Positions 40,776 to 52,794 of a DNA stretch of 64,000 nucleotides are shown here, one piece after another. Each line of letters starts with the position of its first letter. Position 1 is the stretch's first letter. A model generated the notes under the pieces. That model did no database searches and was not told the origin of the DNA. It saw only the letters and a list, made by a program, of their open reading frames with translations. The stretch is from Burkholderiales bacterium (GTDB lineage: Bacteria; Pseudomonadota; Gammaproteobacteria; Burkholderiales; Casimicrobiaceae): positions 49,156-113,155 of the forward strand of contig JADZDD010000020.1 in assembly GCA_020851235.1 (NCBI GenBank), given 5' to 3'. The position numbers and the translations under genes were made by a program.

Positions 40776-43637
40776 TCAGCCGATCTTGGCGAGAAGCGAC
40801 TTGGCTTCGGCCTTTTGCTGGTCGTCGCCTTCGTGCAGCACTTCCTGCAGGATCTCGCGCGCGCCTTCGACGTCGCCCATCTCCTGGTACGCCTTGGCGA
40901 GATCGAGCTTGGTCGCCGCGTCGTGCCACTGCCCATCGAGCACCGACGGTGTCGGATCCTCGAAGGTCGCGCGCTCGGGATCGAACTCGAGGTCGAGCTT
41001 GTCGAGTTCGAGCGTCGCTGACGACCGTGTGAGTTGCGCGGGCGCCGACGACGCGGGCGCAGGCGACACCCCGGCCACGGCGCCAACGGTCTCGAGCACG
41101 GGTTCGCTGCGTGCCGCCTTGGCGATCGGCGCGGGCTTGTCGGCATCGTCGAGGTGGAAATCGAGGTCGAACGAATCGCGCACCGCCGCCACCTTGTCGT
41201 GGATCGAATCCCCCACGGACGCCACCTTGTCGTGCAACGAATCGCGCACCGCATCGACGGTTTCGGCGAGCGGGGTGGACGGTGAGGATTCACGCACCAT
41301 GCCCGCACCGGCGAGTGCGGCACCGGCGGCAGCGAGCGTCGACGCCGCACCGCCCAAGGTCGAGCTGCTTGCCGCGCGCGGCGCGCTCGCCGACGTGGAC
41401 GACGACGTCAGCGCTGGACCTTGACCCAACTCTGCCGTCGACAGCCGGGCGGTCTTTTCGAGCTCCGACGCGGCGCCGGCCAGGATGTCGGCAGGCGACT
41501 TGGCCTTGGCTCCGGACGTCGGCGAGATCGAGATCTCCTCTTCCATCCTGGACTCGAGCGCCGGATCACGCGGCGTATCGATGTGCACGGCCTCCACACC
41601 CGGTGCCGCGGCAGTCACCCGCGGCATCGGGACCGAACCCTCGGCGAACAGCGGATTGGCCGGGTCGAGCTGCCGGCCCAGCGTGACCGCCTTTTGCCAC
41701 ACCTCGCCTTGCCCGTGGCTCACCGCGTACAGCTCGGACGCCACGGTCTCGAACGCCGATGGCTTGTTGTGCTGCGCGTGGATCTCGAGGAGCTTGAGGT
41801 AGATCTCTTGCCGCTGCGCGTCTTTCTTGAGCGCTTCCTTGAGGATCTCCTCCGCCTGCGCATCGCGGCCATAGGCAAGGTAGACCTCGGCTTCGGCGAT
41901 CGGATCGACCTCGTCGGTGTCGATGTTGCCGAGCCCGTCGCGGCTGAAATCGCTCGCGAGCGAGTTGTCGCCGGTATTCACCACACCGCCGCCGGTGGAC
42001 CCGAACACCGTATTCGACTTGATGTCGGTCCCCGAGATGATGCTGTCCTCGAACTTGGTCGTCTTGCGACGGCGTGCGGCGAACAACGCGACGAGACCCG
42101 CGATGAGCGCGAGCACTCCGGCGCCGATCGCCCATCCCGGCGTGCTCGCCAGGAAATCGTCGAAGAATCCCGGGGGCTCCTTGGCCGGCGCCTTTGCCGT
42201 CGCCTTCGGTGGCGTCTTGGCGGCGGCCTTGGGCGGCTCGACCGCCTTGGGTGGCTCGGCGGCCTTGGGCGGCTCGGCTGGCGCGGCGGTCTTGGCGGGC
42301 TCGGGGGTCGCGGCCGGCGGCGTGGCATCGGCCTTCGGCGCGTCGGTCACGCCTGCGGCGGCGGCGGGTGCGCTCGGTGCGGACTGCGCACCCTGGGGGG
42401 GTTCGGCGGCGCTTGCCTTGGCCGGTTCGGCCTTGGGCGGCTCCGCCGGCACGGCCTGCGCGGGCTTCGGCGCTTCGGCCGCCGGCGGGGCAACGCCCGC
42501 GGCGGCGGGTGCCGTTGTCGCGCCCTTACCCTGGGTCTGGAGCTGCGCAAGCGTGGGATTGCGCAGCGCCAGCGCCTGCTGCATGTCCTTGAGCGTCTTC
42601 TCGAGGTCGGCGATGCGGCTCTGCGCCTCGCGCAACTGTGCTGCCTGCGCCGCGTTGTTCTCCGCCGTTGCGGCCGCGCCACGGGCAACACCTCCGTCCT
42701 TCGACACGCGAAGCTCGTCACTGCCAGGGCGTGCCGCCGGAGTGCGCTCCTGCACCGTCGTCCCGATGCGCCCACCCGCTGCGCGCGTCGTCGCCTCTTC
42801 GGCGACGGCCGGCGCGGCGGCGGCGACACGATCGCGATACGCGCGCCAGTCTCGGGCCTGCACCTGAACCGTCTGCGTTGCTTCCTCGGGCGTTCCGCCG
42901 CTTGACGTGACCTCGGCGGCGCTGGGAATCGTCATGATCGCGCCGCTGCGCAACCGATTCATGTTCTTGCCGTCGAACGCATCCGCGTTGCTCTTGAACA
43001 GCGCGACGAGCATCTGATCGAGCGTTGCGGTCTCCGGCTTGTGCTCTTTCGCGATCTTCGACAGCGTATCGCCGCGCTTGACCTCGTAGGTCTCGCCCGG
43101 GCCGGCGCCACCCGCCGGCGCCGCGGCTGCCGCGGGGCGCGTGGCTGGCGCCGCGGCGGATGCCGGCGGCCGCGCGCGCGCGACGGGCGCCGCCCCGGTC
43201 TGCGCCGGTGTCGCCGCCTCGACGCTCGTCAACGGTGCCCCCGGAGGATCGAGGAGGAACGTGTAATCGCGTACGACGCGCCCAGCCGCCCAATTGGCTT
43301 CGACGAGAAGGTCGAGGTACGGTTCGGTGATCGGTGCGGGCGAGGTCACCCGCAGGTACATGGTCTCCCCGGGGCCGCGCTCGAGCGTCACGCGCGCGCG
43401 CGAAAGCGCCCCCTGGTATTGCAGGTTGTTCTGCTTGTACAGCGAAGGATCCGCGACACGCGCCGAGAGCGTGTCGAGTTCCTCCTTGCTCGCGGAGAGC
43501 AGTTCGATGCGCGCCGAAAGCGGCTGCCCGACGTACGATTCGACGCTCAGGCGGCCGAGCCCAAGGGGCCACGCCGCGCCAGGCAGCGCGAGCGCGCCGG
43601 CGACGAGACTCACCTTGATCATGGGTTTGACGCGCAT
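40776..43637 (-). CDS. fimV: FimV/HubP-like polar landmark protein with LysM domain
   Basis: N-terminal 'LGLGRLSVESYVGQPLSARIELLSAS', LysM 'YEVKRGDTLSKIAKEH', TM, FimV C-terminal 'LDLAKAYQEMGDVEGAREILQEVLHEGDDQQKAEAKSLLAKI'. Confidence 0.92.
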   Translation of the reverse strand: MRVKPMIKVSLVAGALALPGAAWPLGLGRLSVESYVGQPLSARIELLSASKEELDTLSARVADPSLYKQNNLQYQGALSRARVTLERGPGETMYLRVTSPAPITEPYLDLLVEANWAAGRVVRDYTFLLDPPGAPLTSVEAATPAQTGAAPVARARPPASAAAPATRPAAAAAPAGGAGPGETYEVKRGDTLSKIAKEHKPETATLDQMLVALFKSNADAFDGKNMNRLRSGAIMTIPSAAEVTSSGGTPEEATQTVQVQARDWRAYRDRVAAAAPAVAEEATTRAAGGRIGTTVQERTPAARPGSDELRVSKDGGVARGAAATAENNAAQAAQLREAQSRIADLEKTLKDMQQALALRNPTLAQLQTQGKGATTAPAAAGVAPPAAEAPKPAQAVPAEPPKAEPAKASAAEPPQGAQSAPSAPAAAAGVTDAPKADATPPAATPEPAKTAAPAEPPKAAEPPKAVEPPKAAAKTPPKATAKAPAKEPPGFFDDFLASTPGWAIGAGVLALIAGLVALFAARRRKTTKFEDSIISGTDIKSNTVFGSTGGGVVNTGDNSLASDFSRDGLGNIDTDEVDPIAEAEVYLAYGRDAQAEEILKEALKKDAQRQEIYLKLLEIHAQHNKPSAFETVASELYAVSHGQGEVWQKAVTLGRQLDPANPLFAEGSVPMPRVTAAAPGVEAVHIDTPRDPALESRMEEEISISPTSGAKAKSPADILAGAASELEKTARLSTAELGQGPALTSSSTSASAPRAASSSTLGGAASTLAAAGAALAGAGMVRESSPSTPLAETVDAVRDSLHDKVASVGDSIHDKVAAVRDSFDLDFHLDDADKPAPIAKAARSEPVLETVGAVAGVSPAPASSAPAQLTRSSATLELDKLDLEFDPERATFEDPTPSVLDGQWHDAATKLDLAKAYQEMGDVEGAREILQEVLHEGDDQQKAEAKSLLAKIG

Positions 43638-43990
43638 ACCGCCCCCTTCGGAAACGCTGTTCGGCTCAAGCTAACTTAACATCATGGATTTAGCGGTGCA
43701 AGCTAAACCCCGGTATTAGCTTGTGTTTTTCGCCGGCTGCTCGCTGCGTTGCGCACAACTTCATGCCATCGTACTAACACTGGGGTGACGACCGGCGAAT
43801 TCCACAACATCTAGTGGCCCGGGTCCGTGGGCCGGCGATGTTGCGTTCCTGTCGCACGGTGTCGCGACACGCCTTGCGCCAGCCGCGGCACGCCGGGCAT
43901 TCCGTTGCAAGCAAGACACAAGCCAATTCCGCTCGGGACATTGCGCCGGGACGCGTGGCGCGACGCGGTCCCGCCGCGCGCCGCGGGCGT

Positions 43991-45106
43991 TCACCGGCGC
44001 TCGAGGAGGATACGCAGCATCCGGCGCAGCGGCTCCGCGGCACCCCAGAGCAACTGGTCGCCGACGGTGAATGCACTGATGTACTGCGGCCCCATGGCGA
44101 GCTTGCGGATGCGCCCCACGGGAATGTGCAGCTTGCCGGTGACCGCAGCCGGGGTGAGCTCGCGCATGCTGGCTTCGCGCGTGTTCGGAACGAGCCGCAC
44201 CCATTCGTTGGCGCCGGCGACGATCGATTCGATCTCGGAAAGCGGCAGGTCCCGGCGCAGCTTCACGGTGAGCGCCTGACTGTGGCAACGCATCGCGCCG
44301 ATGCGCACGCACAGCGAATCGATCGGGATGGCCTCGCCCGCGCTTCGGGCGAGGATCTTGTTCGACTCGGCGCCGCCCTTCCACTCCTCGAGGCTCATGC
44401 CGTTGCCCATGTCCTTGTCGATCCATGGGATGAGCGAGCCGGCCAGAGGCACGCCGAAGTGCTCCTTGGGAAAGCGATCGTCGCGCAGGATGCCCGCCAC
44501 CTCGCGATCGATGTCGAGAATCGCCGACTTGGGATCCGCGAGCAGCGCCTTGGCGGCGAGGTGCGTCTCCCCCATCTGCTGCAGGAGCTCGCGCATGTTC
44601 TGCGCCCCCGCACCGGAGGCCGCCTGGTACGTCATGCACGTCATCCACTCGATGAGATCGCGCTCAAAGAGGCCGGCGAGTGCCAGCATCATGAGGCTCA
44701 CCGTGCAGTTCCCGCCGGCGTAATCGCGAATGCCCTTGGCAAGCGCCGCGTCGATCACCTTGCGGTTGACCGGGTCGAGGATGATGACCGCGTCGTCCTT
44801 CATGCGCAGCGTCTTCGCGGCATCGATGAAGTAGCCCTTCCAGCCGGCCGCACGCAGCTTTGGATGCATCTCGGTCGTCCAGTCGCTGCCCTGGCACGTG
44901 ATGATCGCGTCGTGACGTACCAGCGCGGCGACGTCACCCGCATCCTGCAGCGGCGCCGCGCCCTTGCCGACGTCGGGTCCCTTGCCGCCCGCCGCCGACG
45001 TCGAGAAGAAAGTCGGCTCGATGTGATCGAAATCGCGCTCTTCCGTCATGCGCTGCATGAGGACCGATCCCACCATGCCGCGCCAGCCTACGATGCCCAC
45101 TCGCAT
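43991..45106 (-). CDS. asd: Aspartate-semialdehyde dehydrogenase
   Basis: '[20 protein letters not shown]', 'GGNCTVSLM', '[16 protein letters not shown]'. Confidence 0.96.
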   Translation of the reverse strand: MRVGIVGWRGMVGSVLMQRMTEERDFDHIEPTFFSTSAAGGKGPDVGKGAAPLQDAGDVAALVRHDAIITCQGSDWTTEMHPKLRAAGWKGYFIDAAKTLRMKDDAVIILDPVNRKVIDAALAKGIRDYAGGNCTVSLMMLALAGLFERDLIEWMTCMTYQAASGAGAQNMRELLQQMGETHLAAKALLADPKSAILDIDREVAGILRDDRFPKEHFGVPLAGSLIPWIDKDMGNGMSLEEWKGGAESNKILARSAGEAIPIDSLCVRIGAMRCHSQALTVKLRRDLPLSEIESIVAGANEWVRLVPNTREASMRELTPAAVTGKLHIPVGRIRKLAMGPQYISAFTVGDQLLWGAAEPLRRMLRILLERR

Positions 45107-45194
45107 TTCATCTGCTCCGTTCAAGAAGATTCCTGCGCCGGCGTCCCATGGCGCCGGCGCGTCCAGCGTGATGCCTCCGTCTCGTGCCGCGCCT

Positions 45195-46271
45195 TCATCG
45201 TGCCTCGCGCAACGCCGCAACCACGGCGTCGCCCATCGCGCGGGTCCCCATCGTGCGCTCGCCGGGGAGCGCGATGTCGCCGGTGCGATGCCCTTGCGCG
45301 AGGACGCGATGCACCGCCCGCTCGATGCGCTCCGCGACATCGGGCCGTGCCGCCGAATGGCGGAACAGCATCGCCAGCGAAAGGATCGTCGCCAGGGGAT
45401 TGGCCTTGTCCTGCCCGGCGAGATCCGGCGCCGAGCCGTGGATCGGCTCGTAGAGCCCCTTCTGGTTGGCGTCGAGCGACGCCGACGGCAGCATCCCGAT
45501 CGATCCCGCGAGCATCGATGCCTCGTCGGAGAGGATGTCGCCGAACATGTTCCCGGTCACGATGACGTCGAACTGCTTCGGGTTGCGCACGAGTTGCATC
45601 GCGGCATTGTCGACGTACATGTGCGACAGCGTGACGTCCGGATACTCGGCAGCAAGACGAGTGACCGTCTCGCGCCAAAGGATGCTCGTGTCCAGCACGT
45701 TGGCCTTGTCCACCGAGCACAGCTTCCGGCCGCGCTGACGCGCGGTGGCAAAGCCCACGCGTGCGATCCGCTCGATCTCCGGCACGCTGTAATGCATCGT
45801 GTCGAAGCCCTCGTCCTCGCCCGCGGCGTTCTTGCGGCGTCCGCGCGGCTGCCCGAAATAGATGTCACCGGTGAGCTCGCGCACGATGACGATGTCGAGT
45901 CCGGAAACGATCTCGGGCTTGAGCGACGACGCGGCGGCGAGCTCGGGGTAGAGGATCGCCGGACGCAGATTGGCGAAGAGGCCGAGCGCCTTGCGCAGGC
46001 GCAAGAGGCCCTGCTCCGGGCGCTTCTCGCGCGGCAGCGTGTCGTACTTCGGCCCGCCCACCGCACCCATCAGGATCGCGTCCGCCGTGCCCGCAAGCGC
46101 GAGCGTTGCCTCCGGCAGCGGGTCACCGGCCGCATCGACGCCGGCGCCACCCACCGGCGCCGTCTCGGTGGTCACGGCGAGGCCCTCGTCGCGCAGCACG
46201 TCGATCACGCGTTGCGCCTGTGCCACGATCTCGGGGCCGATGCCGTCACCCGGCAGGATTGCGATTTTCAT
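45195..46271 (-). CDS. leuB: 3-isopropylmalate dehydrogenase
   Basis: '[16 protein letters not shown]', '[27 protein letters not shown]'. Confidence 0.97.
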   Translation of the reverse strand: MKIAILPGDGIGPEIVAQAQRVIDVLRDEGLAVTTETAPVGGAGVDAAGDPLPEATLALAGTADAILMGAVGGPKYDTLPREKRPEQGLLRLRKALGLFANLRPAILYPELAAASSLKPEIVSGLDIVIVRELTGDIYFGQPRGRRKNAAGEDEGFDTMHYSVPEIERIARVGFATARQRGRKLCSVDKANVLDTSILWRETVTRLAAEYPDVTLSHMYVDNAAMQLVRNPKQFDVIVTGNMFGDILSDEASMLAGSIGMLPSASLDANQKGLYEPIHGSAPDLAGQDKANPLATILSLAMLFRHSAARPDVAERIERAVHRVLAQGHRTGDIALPGERTMGTRAMGDAVVAALREAR

Positions 46272-46338
46272 GTGCGATGCTCCAATGCGCAGCCGCGACG
46301 CCTGTCACTCCCGGCGTCGCCTCCCGCGATCCGGAAGG

Positions 46339-46974
46339 TCAAAGCCAGGGGTTGTCGGCGAGCCGCTTCGCCTCGAAGGCGCGAATCGCCTCGGCGTGCT
46401 GCAGGGTGAGCCCGATGTCGTCGAGGCCATTGAGCAGGCGATGCTTGCGCGACGGATCGATGGCGAAGCCATACGCGAGCGCCCCGTCGACCGTGGCCAC
46501 GGTCTGCCGCTCGAGATCGATCGTGAGCTTGAAGCCGGGGAAGGCGGCGGTGTCGGCAAACAGGCGATCGACCTCGGACTCCTGCAGCACGATCGGCAAC
46601 AGCCCGTTCTTGTAGCAGTTGTTGTGGAAGATGTCGGCGTACGACGGCGCGATCAGCGCGCGAAAGCCGTAGTCGTACAGCGCCCACGGTGCGTGTTCGC
46701 GCGAGCTGCCGCAACCGAAATTGCGCCGCGCGAGGAGGATCGATGCCCCCTGGTAGCGCGGTGCATTCAGCACGAAATCGACGTTGAGCGGCCGCTTCGC
46801 GTTATTCATCCCCGGCTCGCCATGGTCGAGGTAACGCCACTCGTCGAACAGGTTCGGACCAAAGCCCGACCGCTTGATCGACTTCAGGAACTGCTTGGGG
46901 ATGATCGCATCGGTGTCGACGTTCGCCCGATCGAGGGGCACGACGAGGCCGGTGTGGACGCGGAAAGGCTGCAT
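46339..46974 (-). CDS. leuD: 3-isopropylmalate dehydratase small subunit
   Basis: '[14 protein letters not shown]', '[15 protein letters not shown]'. Confidence 0.97.
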   Translation of the reverse strand: MQPFRVHTGLVVPLDRANVDTDAIIPKQFLKSIKRSGFGPNLFDEWRYLDHGEPGMNNAKRPLNVDFVLNAPRYQGASILLARRNFGCGSSREHAPWALYDYGFRALIAPSYADIFHNNCYKNGLLPIVLQESEVDRLFADTAAFPGFKLTIDLERQTVATVDGALAYGFAIDPSRKHRLLNGLDDIGLTLQHAEAIRAFEAKRLADNPWL

Positions 46975-46984
46975 GGCGTTCTCG

Positions 46985-48391
46985 TCAATGGAGGCGGCGC
47001 ACGTCGACGAAGTGTCCGGCGATGGCCGCCGCCGCAGCCATCGCCGGGCTCACGAGATGCGTGCGACCGCCCGCGCCCTGGCGACCCTCGAAGTTGCGAT
47101 TCGACGTCGATGCGCAACGCTCGCCCGGCTCGAGCCGGTCGTCGTTCATGGCAAGGCACATCGAGCAGCCGGGTTCGCGCCACTCGAAACCCGCGTCGCG
47201 GAAGATCGCATCGAGGCCCTCGGCCTCCGCCTGCTTCTTCACGAGACCCGAACCCGGGACCACCATCGCGAGCTTGACGTTCCTTGCGACACGCCGCCCG
47301 CGGGCGACGGCCGCCGCCGCGCGCAGATCCTCGATGCGCGAGTTCGTGCACGAACCGATGAACACCTTGTCGATGTGCACGGCGGTCATCGGCGTGTTGG
47401 GCACAAGTCCCATGTACGCAAGCGCGCGCACCATGTCGTCGCGCCGCGTGGAGTCGCGCTCCTTCTCGGGGTCGGGCACGCAGCCCTCGACCGAAGTGAC
47501 CATTTCGGGCGACGTGCCCCAGGTGACCTGCGGGGCGAGCGTTGCGGCGTCGATGACCACGGTCGCATCGAAGACCGCGTCCGGGTCGCTCACCAGCGTG
47601 CGCCATTGCGCCTCGGCACGATCCCAACGCTCTCCCGTCGGCGCGAAAGTGCGGCCGCGCACGTAGTCGAGCGTACGCTCGTCGACGCCGACCAGGCCCG
47701 AGCGGGCGCCCGCCTCGATCGCCATGTTGCACATCGTCATGCGCGCCTCCATCGAAAGCGCGCGCACCGCATCGCCACCGAACTCGATCGCATAGCCCGT
47801 GCCGCCGGCGGTGCCGATCTTGCCGATCACCGCGAGCACGAGGTCCTTCGACGTGACGCCCGCCGGAAGCCGCCCGTCGCAGCGGACGAGCATCGACCTG
47901 GCCTTCTTCATCATGAGGCACTGCGTGGCGAGCACGTGCTCGACCTCCGAGGTGCCGATGCCGAAGGCGAGCGCGGCGAAGGCGCCGTGCGTGCTCGTGT
48001 GCGAGTCGCCACAGACGACCGTCATGCCGGGCAACGTCGCCCCCTGCTCGGGGCCGATCACGTGCACGATGCCCTGGCGGCGGTCGAGGAACGGAAAATA
48101 GGCCTTCGCGCCGAATTCGCGGATGTTGGCATCGAGGGTCTCGACCTGCGTGCGCGAGATGGGATCGGCGATGCCCTTGTCCCAGTCCTTGGTCGGCGTG
48201 TTGTGGTCCGCGGTCGCGACCACCGAGGCGACCCGCCACGGCTTGCGCCCGGCGAGCTTCAGTCCCTCGTAGGCCTGCGGACTCGTGACCTCGTGCACGA
48301 GGTGGCGATCGATGTACAGGAGCGCGGTGCCGTCGGGCTCCTCGCGCACCACGTGGCTGTCCCAGAGTTTGTCGTAGAGCGTGCGTGCCAT
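46985..48391 (-). CDS. leuC: 3-isopropylmalate dehydratase large subunit
   Basis: '[12 protein letters not shown]', '[21 protein letters not shown]', '[14 protein letters not shown]'. Confidence 0.97.
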   Translation of the reverse strand: MARTLYDKLWDSHVVREEPDGTALLYIDRHLVHEVTSPQAYEGLKLAGRKPWRVASVVATADHNTPTKDWDKGIADPISRTQVETLDANIREFGAKAYFPFLDRRQGIVHVIGPEQGATLPGMTVVCGDSHTSTHGAFAALAFGIGTSEVEHVLATQCLMMKKARSMLVRCDGRLPAGVTSKDLVLAVIGKIGTAGGTGYAIEFGGDAVRALSMEARMTMCNMAIEAGARSGLVGVDERTLDYVRGRTFAPTGERWDRAEAQWRTLVSDPDAVFDATVVIDAATLAPQVTWGTSPEMVTSVEGCVPDPEKERDSTRRDDMVRALAYMGLVPNTPMTAVHIDKVFIGSCTNSRIEDLRAAAAVARGRRVARNVKLAMVVPGSGLVKKQAEAEGLDAIFRDAGFEWREPGCSMCLAMNDDRLEPGERCASTSNRNFEGRQGAGGRTHLVSPAMAAAAAIAGHFVDVRRLH

Positions 48392-48466
48392 CGTCGTCGT
48401 GCCGGATCGGTCGGCGTGATCGCGGCAGGCTTTTGATTATCGCACAGCGACCTGCACGCGTCGCCG

Positions 48467-49417
48467 TCAGGTCGTGGCTTCGATGCTCGCCGCGACGAGG
48501 GCGAGCACCGCGCGAGGGTCGCGCGCGGCGTCCGGCGCCAGGCGGTGCGCCGGGGTCGCGCGCAGCCACGTGAGCTGCCGCTTGGCGAGCTGGCGCGTGG
48601 CGGCGATCCCCTGTTCGCGAAGCTGCCGCGCATCGATCGCGCCGTCGAGGAAGCGCCACGCCTGCCGATAGCCGACGCAACGCATCGCCGGCAGCGATGG
48701 GTCGAGCGCAAAGCGCGCGCGCAACGTGCGCAATTCGTCGACGAGGCCGGCGGCGAGCATCGCATCGAAACGCCGTGCGATCGCCGCGTGCAGCGTGGCC
48801 CGCTCGGGAGGAACGATGGCGAGCGCGACGGTCCGGCCAAGTGCGGCGGACGCGGCCAGGCGCTGTCCCTGCAATGCCGACAGCGGCGTGCCGGTGAGCG
48901 TATGAACCTCGAGGGCGCGCTGGATGCGCTGGGCGTCGGTCGGTGCGAGTCGCGCCGCGGTGGCCGGGTCGACCCGGGCAAGCTCCGCATGCAACGCGGG
49001 CCAGCCGACACGCTCGGCCCGTGCGTCGAGCGCGGCCCGCACATCGGGGTCGGCCGTGGGCAGCGCCGAGAGCCCGACGGTGAGCGCCTTGAAGTAGAGC
49101 ATGGTGCCGCCCGCCACGATCGGCACGCGCCCGCGCTCACGAATCGCGCCGATCGCCGCGAGTGCATCCGCGGCAAAACGTGCCGCCGAATACGCTTCCG
49201 TGGGATCCACGATGTCGACGAGGTGGTGCGCGACCTCAGCCCGCTCGCCAGACGTGGGCTTCGCGGTGCCGACGTCCATCCCCCGATAGATCTGCGCGGA
49301 GTCGACCGAGACGATCTCACCGCCGAGCGCGCGCGCGAGATCGAGCGCAAGCGCGCTCTTGCCCGAGGCGGTCGGACCCATGATGAGGATCGCAGGCGAC
49401 GCGCTGCCGGCACGCAT
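48467..49417 (-). CDS. miaA: tRNA dimethylallyltransferase
   Basis: '[18 protein letters not shown]', '[19 protein letters not shown]', '[18 protein letters not shown]'. Confidence 0.96.
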   Translation of the reverse strand: MRAGSASPAILIMGPTASGKSALALDLARALGGEIVSVDSAQIYRGMDVGTAKPTSGERAEVAHHLVDIVDPTEAYSAARFAADALAAIGAIRERGRVPIVAGGTMLYFKALTVGLSALPTADPDVRAALDARAERVGWPALHAELARVDPATAARLAPTDAQRIQRALEVHTLTGTPLSALQGQRLAASAALGRTVALAIVPPERATLHAAIARRFDAMLAAGLVDELRTLRARFALDPSLPAMRCVGYRQAWRFLDGAIDARQLREQGIAATRQLAKRQLTWLRATPAHRLAPDAARDPRAVLALVAASIEATT

Positions 49418-49421
49418 GCGC

Positions 49422-51272
49422 CTAGCGCCCGCGCAGGAAGAGGCGGTCGAGGTCCGCGAGCGAGAGCTGGTACCACGTGGGGCGACCGTGATTGCACTGG
49501 CCGCCGCGCTCGGTCGCCTCCATCTCGCGCAGGAGCGCATTCATCTCCGGCAGCGCGAGCAGCCGATTCGCCCGCACCGCGCCGTGACACGCCATCGTGG
49601 CGAGGAGCTCGTCGCGGCGCGCCGCCAGCGCCTGCGTGCCGCCGAATTCGCGAATGTCGTGCAGGACGGCACGCGCAAGCGTCACCGGATCGGCGTCGGT
49701 CAGCGGCGCCGGCACGCCGCGCACCGCGAGCGTCGTCGGACCCAGCGTCGAGAGGGCAAAGCCCAGCGCATCGAGTGCGGCGCCGTGCGCTTCGGCCGTT
49801 GCGACCTCGAGCGGCTCGGCCGTGAACGTGGCGGGGACGAGCAGCGGCTGCGTCGGCAGCCCGCCGTCCGCCGCACGCTTCAGCCGCTCGTAGACGATTC
49901 GCTCGTGCGCGGCGTGCATGTCGACCAGGACGAGGCCGTGGCGATTCTGCGCGAGGATGTAGACGCCGTGCAGTTGCGCAAGCGCAAAACCCAGCGGATG
50001 CGCGGCGTCGGCCTCACCCTCCGCAGGTGCGGCGACGTCGCTCGTGCGCTCACCGAAAAGCCGGGCATAGAACGCCGAAGGCTCGGCCGCGTCGATGGCA
50101 AGCGATGCCTGCCGGGACGCTTGCGGCACGCCTGGCGGCGTCGCGCGGGGTCCGCTGCCGCCCGAGCGCGGCTGCGCTGCCTCGCTCCACGCAACGGCGG
50201 ACGCCGACCCCACGGCGCGCGGCGCTTCGGCGGAGGCGAGCGCCGTCGCACCCAGCGCGGCCGCCGCCGATACCGCCGGTTGCCCGGCAGCCGTCGCAGC
50301 GAGGGCGCGCTCGACCGCACGCCGGACGAACTCGTGGATCGCACCCGAGTCACGGAAGCGGACCTCGGTCTTCTGCGGATGCACGTTGACGTCGACGCGC
50401 CGCGGATCGAGCGTCAGCCACAATGCGTACGCCGGTTGCCGGTCGTGGTGCAGAACGTCGCGATAGGCCTCGCGCAGCGCATGCGCGAGCACCCGGTCCC
50501 GCACGAAGCGCCCATTGACGAAGACGTACTGCCCGCCGCCTCGTGCCGCGTACGCGGGCCGCACCGCGACGCCGGCGAGAGCGGCGTCACCCGCCGCCAC
50601 GTCGATGCGCGCCGCCTGCGCGGCGAAGGCGTCCCCCAGGATCGCCGCAATGCGTGTCTCACGCGCGCCGGGCGCAAGCCGGTAGTGCGCCCGCGCGTTG
50701 TGGTGCAGCGTGAAGCCGACGTGCGGGTGCGCCAGCGCGATGCGCCGGAACGCCTCGTCACAGTGACCCCACTCGGTGGCGTCGGTGCGCAGGAACTTGC
50801 GCCGCGCCGGGGTGTTGAAGAAGAGCTCTTCGACGGTGACGCTGGTGCCGCCCGCGAGCGCGGCCGGAGCGACCGGCGAACCGCTGCCGCCCTCGACTTC
50901 GATGCGCCACGCGTGTGGCGCACCGGCCGCCCGCGAGACGAGCGCGACGCGCGCGACCGACGCGATCGACGCCAGTGCCTCACCCCGAAAGCCCAGGGTC
51001 GCGATCGCCTCGAGATCGCCAGGCACGCGAATCTTCGACGTCGCGTGGCGCGCCAGCGCGAGTGGAAGCTCGTCGCGCGCGATGCCGCTGCCGTCGTCGA
51101 CGACGCGCACGCGCTTCACGCCGCCTGCCGCGACGTCGACGTCGATCTGCTTCGCCGCCGCGTCGAGTGCGTTCTCCAGGAGCTCCTTGAGCACCGCCGC
51201 CGGGCGCTCGACGACCTCGCCCGCGGCAATCTGGCTGATGAGCAGGTCCGGCAGCGTATGGATCGCTGCCAT
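49422..51272 (-). CDS. mutL: DNA mismatch repair protein MutL
   Basis: GHKL motifs '[24 protein letters not shown]', '[16 protein letters not shown]'. Confidence 0.97.
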   Translation of the reverse strand: MAAIHTLPDLLISQIAAGEVVERPAAVLKELLENALDAAAKQIDVDVAAGGVKRVRVVDDGSGIARDELPLALARHATSKIRVPGDLEAIATLGFRGEALASIASVARVALVSRAAGAPHAWRIEVEGGSGSPVAPAALAGGTSVTVEELFFNTPARRKFLRTDATEWGHCDEAFRRIALAHPHVGFTLHHNARAHYRLAPGARETRIAAILGDAFAAQAARIDVAAGDAALAGVAVRPAYAARGGGQYVFVNGRFVRDRVLAHALREAYRDVLHHDRQPAYALWLTLDPRRVDVNVHPQKTEVRFRDSGAIHEFVRRAVERALAATAAGQPAVSAAAALGATALASAEAPRAVGSASAVAWSEAAQPRSGGSGPRATPPGVPQASRQASLAIDAAEPSAFYARLFGERTSDVAAPAEGEADAAHPLGFALAQLHGVYILAQNRHGLVLVDMHAAHERIVYERLKRAADGGLPTQPLLVPATFTAEPLEVATAEAHGAALDALGFALSTLGPTTLAVRGVPAPLTDADPVTLARAVLHDIREFGGTQALAARRDELLATMACHGAVRANRLLALPEMNALLREMEATERGGQCNHGRPTWYQLSLADLDRLFLRGR

Positions 51273-51285
51273 CAGACGGCTCGCA

Positions 51286-51993
51286 TCAGGCCGCGAGGTT
51301 GCGAGCCCAGCGCGCGTAGACGCCGTCGGCGACCGCCCCGAGCGCGCTCAAGCGGACGTCGAGGTCGCTCATGATGTCGGCGGCACTCTGGCGATGCGCA
51401 CTGCTGCGTGCCGGCAACTCGTCGGCGCCGACGCGGCACCAGGTCTCGACGAGGTCGCGCGTCATCTCGACGTGACACTGGAAGCCGACGTGCCGGTCGT
51501 CGATCACGAAACCCTGGTTGGGAACGAGGTCGCTCGTGAGGATGCGCGTGGCGACGGCCGGCAGGTCGAAGCCATCGTGATGCCACTGGAAGACGGCCAG
51601 GCGCGGCCGGTCCCCGAACCATTCGTGCCGCGCGTCACGATCGGCGACGTCGACATGGAACCAGCCGATCTCGGGAGCCGGCAGGCGTGCGACGCGCGCC
51701 CCCAGCGCCTTGGCCATGAGCTGGCCGCCCAGGCAATGTCCGATCACGGGAACACCGTCGGAGATCGCGTCGCGCAACAGGCTGCACAGCGGCGCGATCC
51801 AGGGCAGAGGATCGTTGACGCTCATCGGTCCGCCCATCATGCCGATCCCGGAGAAGGCGGCGGGGCTCGCGGGGACCGGATCACCTTCGTCGATCGCGAT
51901 GAGCTGCCACGGGATCGCGTGGCTCGTAAGCCAGGTGCCGAAGCGTCCGGGATGCTCGGTCCGCGCGAAGCGAAAGACAGCGACAGGCTTCAT
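51286..51993 (-). CDS. Class I glutamine amidotransferase-like protein
   Basis: 'VIGHCLGGQLMAKALG', 'VFQWHHDGFDLP'. Confidence 0.88.
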   Translation of the reverse strand: MKPVAVFRFARTEHPGRFGTWLTSHAIPWQLIAIDEGDPVPASPAAFSGIGMMGGPMSVNDPLPWIAPLCSLLRDAISDGVPVIGHCLGGQLMAKALGARVARLPAPEIGWFHVDVADRDARHEWFGDRPRLAVFQWHHDGFDLPAVATRILTSDLVPNQGFVIDDRHVGFQCHVEMTRDLVETWCRVGADELPARSSAHRQSAADIMSDLDVRLSALGAVADGVYARWARNLAA

Positions 51994-52041
51994 CGTGGAA
52001 TTCTAGCAGTCCGCCAAGCCTGCCGTTGGGCGGCGGCGCCG

Positions 52042-52794
52042 CTACATCTGCTTGAACCGATGCGTGAACTGGCGCGAGATGGCGAGCCGCTCCGGCCGGT
52101 TCTTGAGCAGGATGAACTGCCGCTCGGCGTCCTCGCGCAGCACGCCGGACACCGCGTCCAGGTTGACGATCGTGCCGCGATGCACCTGCCAGAACTGCTT
52201 CGGGTCGAGGTCCGCGAGCAGTTCCTTGAGCGACGTGCGGATGAGTGCCTCGCCGTCGGCGAGCACCACGCGCGTGTACTTCGTGTCCGACTGGAAGTAG
52301 GCGACGTCGGCGACGGCGATGAGCTTGATCTGCTTGCCGATCGCAGCCTTCACCCACTTCATGTGGCCCGCGTCGGCGCGCAACGTGGCGCGCAGCTGCG
52401 CGACGAGGTTGCCCAGGTCAGCCGGCGCCGAGGCGAGCTTGCGTGTCAGTCGCTCGACCATGAGCGCGAGGCGATCGGTTTCGATGGGCTTCAGCAGGTA
52501 ATCGGCGGCGCCCGTTTCGAAGGCCTTCAGCGCGTACTGGTCGTACGCGGTGATGAAGACCACGTGACAGCGCGCACCGATCGCTTCGGCAACGTCGAGC
52601 CCGCTGCGGCCTGGCATGCGAATGTCGAGGAACGCGATGTCGGGTCGATGCGCCTCGAACAGTGCGAGTGCCTCGTCACCGTCCTCGGCCTGCGCCACGA
52701 TGGCGAGCTCGGGCCACACCTGGGTGAGTTTCTCCCGCAGCCGCTCGCGCATGAGCGGCTCGTCTTCCGCGATGATGGCCGTGGGCATCTTCAT
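52042..52794 (-). CDS. LytTR-family response regulator
   Basis: Receiver 'IIAEDEPLMRERL...IAFLDIRMPGRSGLDVAEAI'; LytTR C-terminal 'VADVAYFQSDTKYTRVVLADGEALIRTSLKELLADLDPKQFWQVHRGTIVNLDAV'. Confidence 0.93.
   Translation of the reverse strand: MKMPTAIIAEDEPLMRERLREKLTQVWPELAIVAQAEDGDEALALFEAHRPDIAFLDIRMPGRSGLDVAEAIGARCHVVFITAYDQYALKAFETGAADYLLKPIETDRLALMVERLTRKLASAPADLGNLVAQLRATLRADAGHMKWVKAAIGKQIKLIAVADVAYFQSDTKYTRVVLADGEALIRTSLKELLADLDPKQFWQVHRGTIVNLDAVSGVLREDAERQFILLKNRPERLAISRQFTHRFKQM

Noticed and set aside
42170-42520. Tandem GGCGGCTCGGC-type repeats, considered as a CRISPR or minisatellite
   Set aside because: They encode the EPPKA low-complexity linker of FimV; no spacers or regular repeat length, so not CRISPR.
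41421-42905. 494-aa Gly/Leu/Arg-rich plus-strand ORF opposite fimV
   Set aside because: Composition derives from the antisense of the Ala/Pro/Lys-rich FimV linker; no start context or domain.
49359-51374. 671-aa plus-strand ORF opposite mutL
   Set aside because: Antisense shadow of MutL.
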